Shown here: one piece after another, positions 5,631 to 12,871 of the stretch | Numbering within the stretch: the first letter of the stretch is position 1 | How the letters are laid out: every line of letters starts with the position of its first letter | NCBI GenBank assembly: GCA_036279475.1 | Contig: DASUJB010000180.1 | Span: forward strand, 1-19,291 | From: ZC4RG19 sp036279475 | GTDB lineage: Bacteria; Actinomycetota; Acidimicrobiia; Acidimicrobiales; VFJN01 | Length of the DNA stretch: 19,291 nucleotides | Direction: 5' to 3' | Notes under the pieces: generated by a model | What the model saw: the letters and a program-made list of their open reading frames with translations, nothing else | What the model was told of the DNA's origin: nothing | Database searches by the model: none | Program-made: the position numbers and the translations under genes

Positions 5631-8491
5631 CGGCCCGGCACCTCCTCGACCTCGGGGAGGTGGGCGGAAGGGGCGGCCGTCGAGTCGTGGACGGCCCGGT
5701 CGGCGTCGGCGTGGGCCAACCGCCGGGGGTCGTCGCCGAACGACTCGAACACCATGAGGACCAGGCCGACCACCAGGAGGTAGACGCCGGCGTCGAAGGC
5801 GAGCGCCGAGGTCGCCTTGACGTGGCCGAGCAGCCACAGGTCGGCCTCCCACCGGGCCGCCTCCAGCGGGGCGCCGCCCAGCGCCAGCGGCACGACCACG
5901 GTGAGGGCCGACAGCAGCAGGCCGCCGCCGAGCACCGTCCACGGGCGGGCGCGCGACACTCGCCGCACGTCGTCGATGCCCCCTGCCACGTAGAGGAGGG
6001 CGACGGCCGCCCCCGCCACGATGCCGCCGACGAAGCCGCCGCCGGGCTGGTTGTGGCCGGCGAAGAGCAGGTAGATCGAGCCGACGACGACGGCGGAGAA
6101 CACGACGCGCACCGCCACGTCCACCACGACCAGCCGGCGCAGCCGCGGCCCGCCCGCCGCCTCGGCCGGCGACGGGCCCGTGGGGTCGTCGCTCCCGGTA
6201 CGCCGCGGTCGGCGACCAGCCCGGGCCAGCGCCACCGACCCGATGGCGGCCGCGGCCAGCACGGTGACCTCGCCCATGGTGTCGATGCCACGGAAGTCGA
6301 CCAGGATGACGTTGACCACGTTGCGCCCCCCACCGTCGGGCACGGCGCGGGCCACCATGTCCGCCGACACCGGGGTGCCCGCCCGCTGCCCCCCGGCTGC
6401 CAGGGCCAGGACGAAGACGGCCGTCCCCACGGTGGCGGCGACCGCCAGGCGCACGGCCCGGCCCCCCGGGCTGGACCGGCTCTCGAAGCGGTCGGGCAGC
6501 CGCCGCAGGACCAGGACGAAGACCACCGTCGTCAGGGTCTCGATTGCCACCTGGGTCAGCGCCAGGTCGGCGCCACCCCGCACCACGAAGAGGCCGGCCA
6601 TGGCGTACCCGGCCGCCCCCAGCAGGAGCGCCGCCGAGAAGCGCCGGTGGACGGCGCCCGCGGCCGCTCCGAACACCAGCACGGCCACGCACACCACCAC
6701 CTGGCCGGCCGGGCCGACCACCGCCGGCCAGCCCTGCCACCCGTCGCCCAGGAGGAAGGCGGCGGTGGGCAGCACGGCGGCGGTGGTGAGGATCACACCC
6801 GTGTACACGGGCAGCGAGCCGCTCTGGGCCACGGCCGTGACCCGGTCGGCCAGGACGTTCAGGCGGCGCAGCGCGAGCAGGTACACCTCTCCCCCGCTGG
6901 GCACTCGGTGACCCAGCGCCAGCACCCGGTCGACCGGAGAGCGGGCCAGGAACAGGCCCACCCCGGCGGCCAGCACCACGGCCGACAGCACCAGGGGCAG
7001 GCCGAGCCCGTGCCACGGCGCCAGGTGCGGGGGGGCGACCGCCCCGGACAGGGCGCGTCCCACCCCACCCACGACGTCCTCCGCCAGGGCGGGCGCCACG
7101 CCGAGCACCACGGTGAGGGTGGCGAGCGACACGGCCGGGACCACGAGGCCGGGCCCCGGTGGCGGCGGTGCCTCGCCCACCGACGAGCGGTCGGCGCCGT
7201 AGCCCAGCGCTCCCCAGGCGAAGCGCAGGCTGTAGGCGGCCGTCAGCACGGAGGCGACCACGACGGCGGCCAGCACCGCCCCGGCCTCGGCGAACCTCCC
7301 CGCCTCGAGCCCGGCGAAGGCGTCCTCCTTGGCCACGAAGCCGAAGAGCAACGGGACCCCCGCCATCGAGGCCGAGGACACGACGGTGACCACGGTGAGC
7401 GGTGCCCACCCCCGGCCCGGCCTCGGGACGTGCCGGAGGTCGCGGGTGCCCAACTGGTGGTCCAGGGCGCCGACCACCATGAACAGCGCCGCCTTGAACA
7501 GCGCATGAGCCAGGACCAGCTCACCGGCGTCCACGACCGTGTCGGCGGTGCCCAGCCCGAACAGCACGACCATGAAGCCGAGCTGGCTGATCGTGCCGAA
7601 GGCCAGGAGCAGCTTGAGGTCGGTCTGGCGCAGGGCTCGCAGGCCGCCCACCACCATCGTCGCCAGGCCCACGCCCACGACCAGGGGGCGCCAGATCCAC
7701 ACCGTGGCGAAGGCGGGGGCGAACCGGCCGATGACGTAGACGCCCGCCTTCACCATGGTCGCCGAGTGCAGGTAGGCGCTGACCGGGGTGGGGGCCACCA
7801 TGGCGCCCGGCAACCAGGCGTGGAAGGGGACCTGCGCCGACTTGGTGAACGCCCCCACCGCCACCAGGACCAGGCCCACCGTGGTGGCGGTGCCGCCCGG
7901 CGGGTCGGCCAGCACCTCGCTGAGCCGGAACGTGCCCCCGGCGGCCTGGCCCAGGAGCACGACGCCGGCCAGCAGGGCCAACCCGCCGGCAGTGGTGACG
8001 AGCAACGCCTGGAGGGCGGCCGCCCGGGCGGTGACCGACTGGTGCTCGATGCCGATGAGCAGGAACGAGGTGACCGAGGTCAGCTCCCAGAACCCGAACA
8101 GCACCACCAGGTCGTCGGCCAGGACGAGGCCGAGCATCGAGCCGGCGAAGAGGACCAGCAGCCCCAGGAGCCGGCCCTGCCCGGCACCGCCACGGGCCAG
8201 GTACCCGCCGGCGTAGGCGACCACCAGCACCCCCATCCCCGAGACCAGGCCGGCGAACAGCACGGCGAAGCCGTCGAGCCGCAGGGCCATGTCCACCCCC
8301 AACCGGGGGACCCAGGCGACCTCCTCGGTCACGGGCCGCCCGGCGAGGGGGTCGCCGGCCCGGACGGCGAGCCAGGCCACCGTGGCCGCGGGGACCGCGG
8401 CCGCCAGCGGTACCGCGACCCGCGTGGCCTGCCGACCCCATGCCACCAACCCCAGGCCGACGACCAGGTGGGCGGCGAGGAGGGCCGTCAC
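5627..8491 (-). CDS. mrpA: Mrp antiporter subunit A fused to subunit B
   Basis: A 954-residue membrane protein, the largest Mrp subunit. Residues about 1-620 are the NuoL-like proton-translocating part. E136 (FWELTSVTSFLLIG, 135-148), K217 (FTKSAQVPFHAWLP, 215-228), H242 and K248 (AYLHSATMVKAGVY, 239-252) match the conserved family residues. A further MrpA-specific region with many helices follows. The last about 170 residues, from about 785, form an MnhB domain with the signature LLFAGHNQPGGGFVGGIVAG. MrpB is therefore fused and no separate mrpB exists. This fusion is well known in other bacteria. The GTG start at 8491 has only a weak GGGTGG upstream. It is the first gene of the mrp run and exchanges Na+ or K+ for H+, supporting alkali and salt tolerance. 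Confidence 0.95.
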   Translation of the reverse strand: MTALLAAHLVVGLGLVAWGRQATRVAVPLAAAVPAATVAWLAVRAGDPLAGRPVTEEVAWVPRLGVDMALRLDGFAVLFAGLVSGMGVLVVAYAGGYLARGGAGQGRLLGLLVLFAGSMLGLVLADDLVVLFGFWELTSVTSFLLIGIEHQSVTARAAALQALLVTTAGGLALLAGVVLLGQAAGGTFRLSEVLADPPGGTATTVGLVLVAVGAFTKSAQVPFHAWLPGAMVAPTPVSAYLHSATMVKAGVYVIGRFAPAFATVWIWRPLVVGVGLATMVVGGLRALRQTDLKLLLAFGTISQLGFMVVLFGLGTADTVVDAGELVLAHALFKAALFMVVGALDHQLGTRDLRHVPRPGRGWAPLTVVTVVSSASMAGVPLLFGFVAKEDAFAGLEAGRFAEAGAVLAAVVVASVLTAAYSLRFAWGALGYGADRSSVGEAPPPPGPGLVVPAVSLATLTVVLGVAPALAEDVVGGVGRALSGAVAPPHLAPWHGLGLPLVLSAVVLAAGVGLFLARSPVDRVLALGHRVPSGGEVYLLALRRLNVLADRVTAVAQSGSLPVYTGVILTTAAVLPTAAFLLGDGWQGWPAVVGPAGQVVVCVAVLVFGAAAGAVHRRFSAALLLGAAGYAMAGLFVVRGGADLALTQVAIETLTTVVFVLVLRRLPDRFESRSSPGGRAVRLAVAATVGTAVFVLALAAGGQRAGTPVSADMVARAVPDGGGRNVVNVILVDFRGIDTMGEVTVLAAAAIGSVALARAGRRPRRTGSDDPTGPSPAEAAGGPRLRRLVVVDVAVRVVFSAVVVGSIYLLFAGHNQPGGGFVGGIVAGAAVALLYVAGGIDDVRRVSRARPWTVLGGGLLLSALTVVVPLALGGAPLEAARWEADLWLLGHVKATSALAFDAGVYLLVVGLVLMVFESFGDDPRRLAHADADRAVHDSTAAPSAHLPEVEEVPGR

Positions 8492-8552
8492 CGGCCACCC
8501 GGGGTCACGGCACGGGGGCGGCGCCGGCCCGCCACGGCCGGGTCGCGGCGTC

Positions 8553-8567
8553 CCGCCACCGTGGCGG
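8553..8567. repeat. Perfect inverted repeat upstream of mrpA
   Basis: CCGCCAC, one central C, GTGGCGG: a 15-base dyad 62 bases before the mrpA start. The centre is too short for a stable RNA loop with all pairs formed, so a protein-binding operator is more natural than a terminator. No factor can be named. Confidence 0.45.
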
Positions 8568-8596
8568 CGGGGCGGGGGACGGCGGACGGCGATGCC

Positions 8597-8620
8597 GGGG
8601 GCGAGGGCGGGGGCGAGGGC
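8597..8620. repeat. 12-bp tandem repeat upstream of mrpA
   Basis: GGGGGCGAGGGC occurs twice without a spacer. Simple slippage in GC-rich sequence is a sufficient explanation; a regulatory role is not shown. Confidence 0.75.
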
Positions 8621-8771
8621 GCCGGGACCGGTGGGGCAGGGCGGGACGTGCTCAGCTCGGGCTCCTCGGTTCCGCCCGCAGGCGGGTCGGAGAGCAGGGA
8701 CCGGTCCGGCGGATGGCGCCGGGCCGGAGGTGGTTCAGCCGGTTGGAGCTCGGTGGCGGCGGGCGGGCCTC

Positions 8772-8787
8772 CACCGGGGTCACCGTC
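8772..8787. promoter_or_regulatory. Repeated CACCGGGGT element (copy 1 of 2)
   Basis: The 16 bases CACCGGGGTCACCGTC recur at 8855-8870 with 14 of 16 identical. A related version, CACCCGGGGTCACGG, is at 8496-8510 just before the mrpA start. Repetition of one element three times in a non-coding gap is compatible with a binding site for a regulator of mrpA, but GC-rich background makes chance similarity possible. Confidence 0.3.
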
Positions 8788-8854
8788 GGCACGTTCCCCG
8801 CGGGCGGGACCCCGCGTCCCCGCCGGGGCGGTGGGTGGCGGCCCCGGCAGCGGG

Positions 8855-8870
8855 CACCGGGGTGACGGTC
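8855..8870. promoter_or_regulatory. Repeated CACCGGGGT element (copy 2 of 2)
   Basis: CACCGGGGTGACGGTC matches the copy at 8772-8787 at 14 of 16 positions. It lies 15 bases beyond the end of the last gene of the cobalamin operon. Confidence 0.3.
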
Positions 8871-8884
8871 ATGTCCCGGAGAGG

Positions 8885-9553
8885 TTACCGAGGCACCGGG
8901 CGGACCCCTTGGGCGCTGGCCCACGGAGCGCGGCCCACCGCCGCCGTGGCCGTGGACCGCAGGACGTCGCCGGCCGCCGCCCGGACGTCGGGCTGGTACG
9001 CCGCCAGCACCGTGGACACCACGGCCACGTGGCCGGCGGGCAGGCGCAGTCGCGGCCGGCGGGCCAGCACGGCGTGGAGCCGGGCGGCGACCCAGGGCGG
9101 CTCGTCGTAGCGCGCCGCCGGCGCCCGGAGGGCCCGGTGGACGAAGGTCGCCCAGCGACCGGCGTCCGCCGCCGACATGGCCGGTGTGGCCAGGGGCCCG
9201 GCAGCCAGGGCCCGCCGGACGGCCGCCGCGGCATCCGATCCCAGCAGCGTCCCGTCGAGCAGCAGCTCCCAGCCGGCGTGGCCGACGGCCCGGGCCGGGC
9301 CCGACGTCACGCCCCGACGGCCCAGGGCCCGCCGGATATCCCCCGCACCTCGCACGAACGGTGGCAGGGCGTGGAAGGCGGTGTCGGCGGCCAGGTGGCA
9401 CCGCAGGCCGGCGGCCACCGCCTCGGGCAGGGCGTGGCGGTCGACCCGCACGCCGGCCGCCGGGGCGAGGTCCGGTAGCACGGCGCCGAGCACCCAGGCG
9501 GGCTCGTCGCCCGCCACCTCCAGGGCGACGTGGGCGTGACCGAGGACGTTCAC
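8885..9553 (-). CDS. AcpH-like protein of unknown function
   Basis: A 222-residue soluble protein. Its start, MNVLGHAHVALE, and a following D28 resemble acyl-carrier-protein phosphodiesterase (AcpH), whose E. coli member begins with an MNFLAHLHLA-type motif. The segment RCHLAADTAFHAL (51-63) and the GHAGWELLLDG segment (91-101) supply H53, D57, H61, H92, E96 and D100 in helix-like spacing. This pattern suggests an HD-type metal-binding helical fold. AcpH removes phosphopantetheine from acyl carrier protein, but similarity here is confined to these landmarks and the activity is not assured. The GTG start overlaps the stop of the CbiX-CbiO gene (GTGA), so it is translated as the last member of the cobalamin/cobalt operon. 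A metal-related role is possible from context only. Confidence 0.75.
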   Translation of the reverse strand: MNVLGHAHVALEVAGDEPAWVLGAVLPDLAPAAGVRVDRHALPEAVAAGLRCHLAADTAFHALPPFVRGAGDIRRALGRRGVTSGPARAVGHAGWELLLDGTLLGSDAAAAVRRALAAGPLATPAMSAADAGRWATFVHRALRAPAARYDEPPWVAARLHAVLARRPRLRLPAGHVAVVSTVLAAYQPDVRAAAGDVLRSTATAAVGRAPWASAQGVRPVPR

Positions 9554-11259
9554 GCCGGGTCGGGGGCCACCATGCGGTAGGGCAGCTCCAGCCGGTGGGC
9601 TGCCAGCAACGACGGCGAGGCGAACAGGGCGTCGGTGGGCCCGTCCGCCGCCACCCGACCGTGGGCCAGCACCACCGAGCGGGGGCAGAGCTCCAACGCC
9701 AGCGGCAGGTCGTGGGTGATGACCACGGTGGTGACCTCCAGGCCGCCCAGCACCTCGACCAGGTCGCGCCGGGCCGCCGGGTCGAGGTTGGCGGTCGGCT
9801 CGTCCAGGACCAGGACCTCGGGCTGGGCGGCGAGGACGCCGGCCAGGGCGACGCGACGCCGCTCCCCCAGGCTGAGGTGGCCGGGCGCCCGCTCGCCGGC
9901 GTCGGCCAGCCCCACCACGTCGAGGGCGCCGGCCACCCGCTCCTCGACCTCGGCGGGGTCGAGGCCCTGGCTGGCAGGTGCCAGGGCCACGTCGGCCGCC
10001 ACCGTGGGCAGCAGGAGCTGGTCGTCGGGATCCTGGAAGACGAGGCCGACGCGCCGGCGCACGGCAGGCAGGCTCCCCTCCTCCACGGGCACGCCGGCCA
10101 CCTGCACGGTGCCCGCCGCCCGCGGCAGCGCACCGACCAGGTGGAGGGCCAACGTCGTCTTGCCCGAGCCGTTGGCACCGAGCACGGCCACGCGCTCGCC
10201 GGCCGTCACCGTGAGGTCGACGCCGGCGAGGCCGCGCGACCCGTCGGGCCAGGTGTGCACCAGGCCGCGCACCTCCACGGCCGCGCCCTCGTGGGGGACG
10301 ACCGCCGGCGCCCGCCGGCGGCCCAGCCCGCGGCGGGGGCGCTCACGGCGCTCGGCCGCCGCGGCCGCCGCCTGGCTGGCGGCACGGCGCGCCCGCCACC
10401 CCCGTGCCCGCCCCCCGTCCGGGGGTGCCAGCGACAGGGGCGTCCCGACCCGGTCCTCGAAGCCGGGCAGGCGGACGCGGTAGCTGCACAGGTCGCAGTT
10501 CATCCGTACGTCGCCGGTGATCGGCTCGCGGTAGCGCTCCACGACCAGGTCGGCCAGGCGGGGGTGGGGGCCCAGCGGGTCGCCGACCGTGACCGCCGTC
10601 TCGGGACGGCCGTCCGCCCAGGCCCTCGCCGCTCCGGCGATGCGGTCGACCAGCACGCCCGGGAAGAGGAACAGGGGCACGACCGCCACCCGGCGCGCAC
10701 CCAGCAGCCGGGACCTCTCGAGCGCCTCGGGGACCGACGGCCGGGCCATGGCCTGGAAGGCGGCCTCGACCGCGCCCAGGTCACGGCCCTCGCCCAACAA
10801 CCGGGCGAGCTTCACCATCTCGGCACACGCCTCGGGGTCGGTCGACCCCCGACCCACCAGCACGACGGCGGTGGGCCCGTCCCCCGGCAGCAGGGCCAGG
10901 GCGGCACGTGCCCGCTCCTCGGCCACGTCGAGCACGGCGGGGTGGGTGCCGAGGTCGCGGGCCAGCCGGAACCGGACGTGGGGATGGCGGTGGCGGGCCC
11001 GGGCCAGCACCGCGGGGCCGTCGTCCTTCAGGTGACCGGCCCCGAAGAGCACGTAGGGGACGGCCACCACGTCCTCCGACCCTGCCGCCACCAGGCGGTC
11101 CACCACCTCGTCGACCGGAGGGTCGGCCAGCTCCAGGAACCCGGCGTCGACCCGCCGGCCGGGGAGCCGGGCCTCCACCAGCCCCACCAGGGTCGTCAGG
11201 TCCCGGGCCGCCGCCCGATCACGGCTGCCGTGCCCGACGAGGAGGAGGTCCGTCGTCAC
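9550..11259 (-). CDS. Cobalt chelatase CbiX fused to ECF transporter ATPase CbiO
   Basis: A 569-residue fusion. Residues 1-275 are a long-form CbiX, which inserts Co2+ into sirohydrochlorin. Active-site histidines are H10 (VGHGSRD) and H76 (FGAGHLKDD). The second half carries VGRGSTDPEA (135-144), and M253-N-C255-D-L-C258 matches the MXCXXC iron-sulfur motif known from CbiXL proteins. Residues about 283-325 are an Ala/Arg-rich linker. Residues 326-569 are CbiO, the ATPase of the cobalt importer. It has Walker A GANGSGKT (361-368), Q-loop Q409, signature LSLGE (462-466), Walker B VLVLDEP (482-488) and H516. There is no stop between the halves. The GTG start overlaps the cbiQ stop and the stop overlaps the next gene, both as GTGA. 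Internal restart producing a separate CbiO cannot be excluded. Confidence 0.9.
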   Translation of the reverse strand: MTTDLLLVGHGSRDRAAARDLTTLVGLVEARLPGRRVDAGFLELADPPVDEVVDRLVAAGSEDVVAVPYVLFGAGHLKDDGPAVLARARHRHPHVRFRLARDLGTHPAVLDVAEERARAALALLPGDGPTAVVLVGRGSTDPEACAEMVKLARLLGEGRDLGAVEAAFQAMARPSVPEALERSRLLGARRVAVVPLFLFPGVLVDRIAGAARAWADGRPETAVTVGDPLGPHPRLADLVVERYREPITGDVRMNCDLCSYRVRLPGFEDRVGTPLSLAPPDGGRARGWRARRAASQAAAAAAERRERPRRGLGRRRAPAVVPHEGAAVEVRGLVHTWPDGSRGLAGVDLTVTAGERVAVLGANGSGKTTLALHLVGALPRAAGTVQVAGVPVEEGSLPAVRRRVGLVFQDPDDQLLLPTVAADVALAPASQGLDPAEVEERVAGALDVVGLADAGERAPGHLSLGERRRVALAGVLAAQPEVLVLDEPTANLDPAARRDLVEVLGGLEVTTVVITHDLPLALELCPRSVVLAHGRVAADGPTDALFASPSLLAAHRLELPYRMVAPDPA

Positions 11260-12026
11260 CGCAACCCCACCGAGGCCGTCACGGCCAGGGCCGCCGGCAC
11301 CAGCGCCACCACCCACGAGGCCAGCCTCCTCGGCGGGCCGTGGGGTGGAGGCCGGTGGTCGACGGCCGAGGCGCCCCCGCCCCGCAGCTCGGCCGCCAGG
11401 CGCAGGGCGTCGGCCCGCTCCGTCGAGCGGACGAACAGCACGCCCAGGGCCCGGGCGCCGGTGGCCACGGCCACGGCACAGCGCGCCGTGCCCGTGCGCA
11501 CCTCGACGGCCCGCCGGACCCGGGCCAGGTCGGCCCGCAACACCTGCACCTGGCGCAGCGACAGGGCCAGGAGGTGGCGGAACCACCCGGGCGCGCCCAG
11601 CCGCGCCAGGCCGGCGATCGTGTCGCCCGCCGTGGTCGACGCGGCCAGGGCGCTGACCGCCACGATGCCGATGGCGGCCTTGGCCAGCACCGCCAGCCCC
11701 ACCGACAGGCCGGGGCGGGACAGGGACAGCCCCAGCACGTCGACGCGCGGTCCCCGCCCGGCCACGGCGTAGGCCACGGCCAGCACGGCCAGGGGCAGGT
11801 CGAGGGCCAGGCGCCCGGCGAGGGCCCGCCACTCGACCAGGGCCAGCGCCGCCAGCCCCACGGCCAGCGCCCCCTGGGCCACCAGCGCCCACGGCGCCGA
11901 GGGAGGGGTGACGGCCACGGCCACCAGGTAGGCGACCATCCCCACCACCTTGACCTCCGCCGGCCAGCTCGACAGCGGTCCCCTCACCAGCGTGGGTGCC
12001 GGTCCCGGGCGGTGCGAGGCGCTCAC
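11256..12026 (-). CDS. cbiQ: Cobalt ECF transporter transmembrane subunit CbiQ
   Basis: A 256-residue EcfT-type membrane protein that couples the ATPase CbiO to the substrate-binding subunit CbiM. Helices are visible at about 28-45, 47-62, 72-88 and 103-125, with the last at the C-terminus. The coupling helices carry the family Ala-Arg-Gly-like patterns. These are RADLARVRRAVEVRTG in the first cytoplasmic helix and STERADALRLAAELRGG in the second, where EcfT proteins contact their ATPases. The GTG start at 12026 overlaps the cbiM stop as GTGA, and the stop overlaps the CbiX-CbiO gene. The open frame upstream of the start is an out-of-frame shadow of cbiM. Confidence 0.9.
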   Translation of the reverse strand: MSASHRPGPAPTLVRGPLSSWPAEVKVVGMVAYLVAVAVTPPSAPWALVAQGALAVGLAALALVEWRALAGRLALDLPLAVLAVAYAVAGRGPRVDVLGLSLSRPGLSVGLAVLAKAAIGIVAVSALAASTTAGDTIAGLARLGAPGWFRHLLALSLRQVQVLRADLARVRRAVEVRTGTARCAVAVATGARALGVLFVRSTERADALRLAAELRGGGASAVDHRPPPHGPPRRLASWVVALVPAALAVTASVGLR

Positions 12027-12871
12027 CGGGTCCGCCCACCCGGGTGGTGCGGCAGCCCGGCCTCCGGCTCCCCCGGGCTCGGAGAGGGGGACGGCCCCCT
12101 GCCCGGCGGCGAGCCCGCCACCGCCGGCGGGCGCGGCGCGACCGGGGGAGCCGCAGGTGACGGCGCGACCGGTGGGGCCACGACGGGCGGGGCCACGACG
12201 GGGGGGGCCACGGCCGGGGCGACCCGGCGGCCCGGGGCGGTTGCCCGCACCAGGTCGGGGCGCAGGCGCAGCACGGTGGCCAGCGCCAAGGCGGTGAGCA
12301 CCGCCTCGAGGGCCGCCACGAGGACGTGGGCGCCACCGATGCTGGCGGCCACCGTCCCCGGGGGGACGGTGTCGGTGCCGCCCACCGCGAACTCGGCGGC
12401 GGCGGCAGCAGCCCCGGCGAACGCCCCCAGCCCGGCGCAGAGCCCACCGGCCACGGCCCGCGCCCGCCGGGCCCGCAGCAGCGGCCGGAGGGCCACGAAG
12501 GCGCCGTAGGTGACGAGGGCGGGCACCGCACCGTCGTTGAGCAGGTTCAGGCCCAGGGCGGTGACCCCTCCGTCGGCGAGCACGAGGGCCTGGAGCACGA
12601 CGACCACCGCCCCGCACAGGACGGCGACGGCCGGGCCCACCAGCAGGGCGGCCAGCCCCGAGCCCACCAGGTGGGCGCTCGTCCCCCACCCCACCGGCAC
12701 CACCAGCAGCTGGGCCACCAGCACGTAGGCGGACATCACCGCGGGCAGGCTCGTGGCCCGCGACCGGAGGGCGGCACCGGCCCGGCGGGCCGCCACCGCG
12801 ACCGCGCCCACGGCCACGGTGCCGGCGGCGGCCGACGTGGGCAGGTCGATCCAGCCGTCAGGGATGTGCAC
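12023..12871 (-). CDS. cbiM: Cobalt ECF transporter substrate-binding subunit CbiM with Pro-rich tail
   Basis: A 282-residue membrane protein that captures Co2+. The N-terminus MHIPDGW (translated from GTG) is the CbiM/NikM signature, in which the amino terminus and H2 bind the metal. GTSAHLVGSGLAALLVGP (63-80) supplies a further conserved histidine, H67. GGVTALGLNLLNDG (101-114) and AHVLVAALEAVLTAL (181-195) also fit the family. Residues about 215-282 are unusual: an Ala/Pro/Val-rich tail with VAPPV repeats and no predicted helix. No CbiN gene lies between cbiM and cbiQ, and the tail does not look like CbiN or NikN. The start overlaps the cobA stop by 14 bases. Cobalt rather than nickel is inferred from the B12 context. 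Confidence 0.9.
   Translation of the reverse strand: MHIPDGWIDLPTSAAAGTVAVGAVAVAARRAGAALRSRATSLPAVMSAYVLVAQLLVVPVGWGTSAHLVGSGLAALLVGPAVAVLCGAVVVVLQALVLADGGVTALGLNLLNDGAVPALVTYGAFVALRPLLRARRARAVAGGLCAGLGAFAGAAAAAAEFAVGGTDTVPPGTVAASIGGAHVLVAALEAVLTALALATVLRLRPDLVRATAPGRRVAPAVAPPVVAPPVVAPPVAPSPAAPPVAPRPPAVAGSPPGRGPSPSPSPGEPEAGLPHHPGGRTR
12174..12218. repeat. Three tandem 15-bp units in cbiM
   Basis: Units GGGGCCACGACGGGC, GGGGCCACGACGGGG and GGGGCCACGGCCGGG follow one another directly (plus-strand reading). They encode the repeated VAPPV/VAPAV pentapeptides of the CbiM tail. The 15-base period keeps the frame, so copy number could vary. Confidence 0.85.

Larger units (their letters stand above)
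8492..8884. other. Non-coding gap between the cobalamin and mrp operons
   Basis: This 393-base stretch holds no open frame that looks coding; the overlapping frames are Arg/Gly/Pro-rich translations of antisense type. It should contain the end of the cobalamin operon and the control region of mrpA. I see a perfect inverted repeat (8553-8567), a tandem 12-bp repeat (8597-8620), a hairpin with arms CCGCC (8672-8676) and GGCGG (8681-8685), and related 16-base elements at 8772-8787 and 8855-8870. The dinucleotide TA does not occur anywhere in it, so there is no -10 box of the TANNNT type. The mrp operon therefore either uses a different sigma factor or is read through from upstream. Confidence 0.7.

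Noticed and set aside
8492..8884. Cobalamin riboswitch in the gap before mrpA
   Set aside because: A GGGGAACG...GGTGACCCC run on the minus strand recalls part of the core, but the GCAACTG and B12-box parts are missing.
5660..9478. 1272-codon open frame on the plus strand, and other long antisense frames
   Set aside because: They lie opposite strongly identified genes. Their translations are His/Gly/Gln/Arg-rich low complexity without family motifs, as expected for the complement of GC-rich coding sequence.
10250..10500. Frameshift or missed stop creating the CbiX-CbiO fusion
   Set aside because: Both halves are in the same frame with an uninterrupted linker, and GTGA couplings on both ends fit a single gene. 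A sequencing error cannot be fully excluded, so it is listed as a check.
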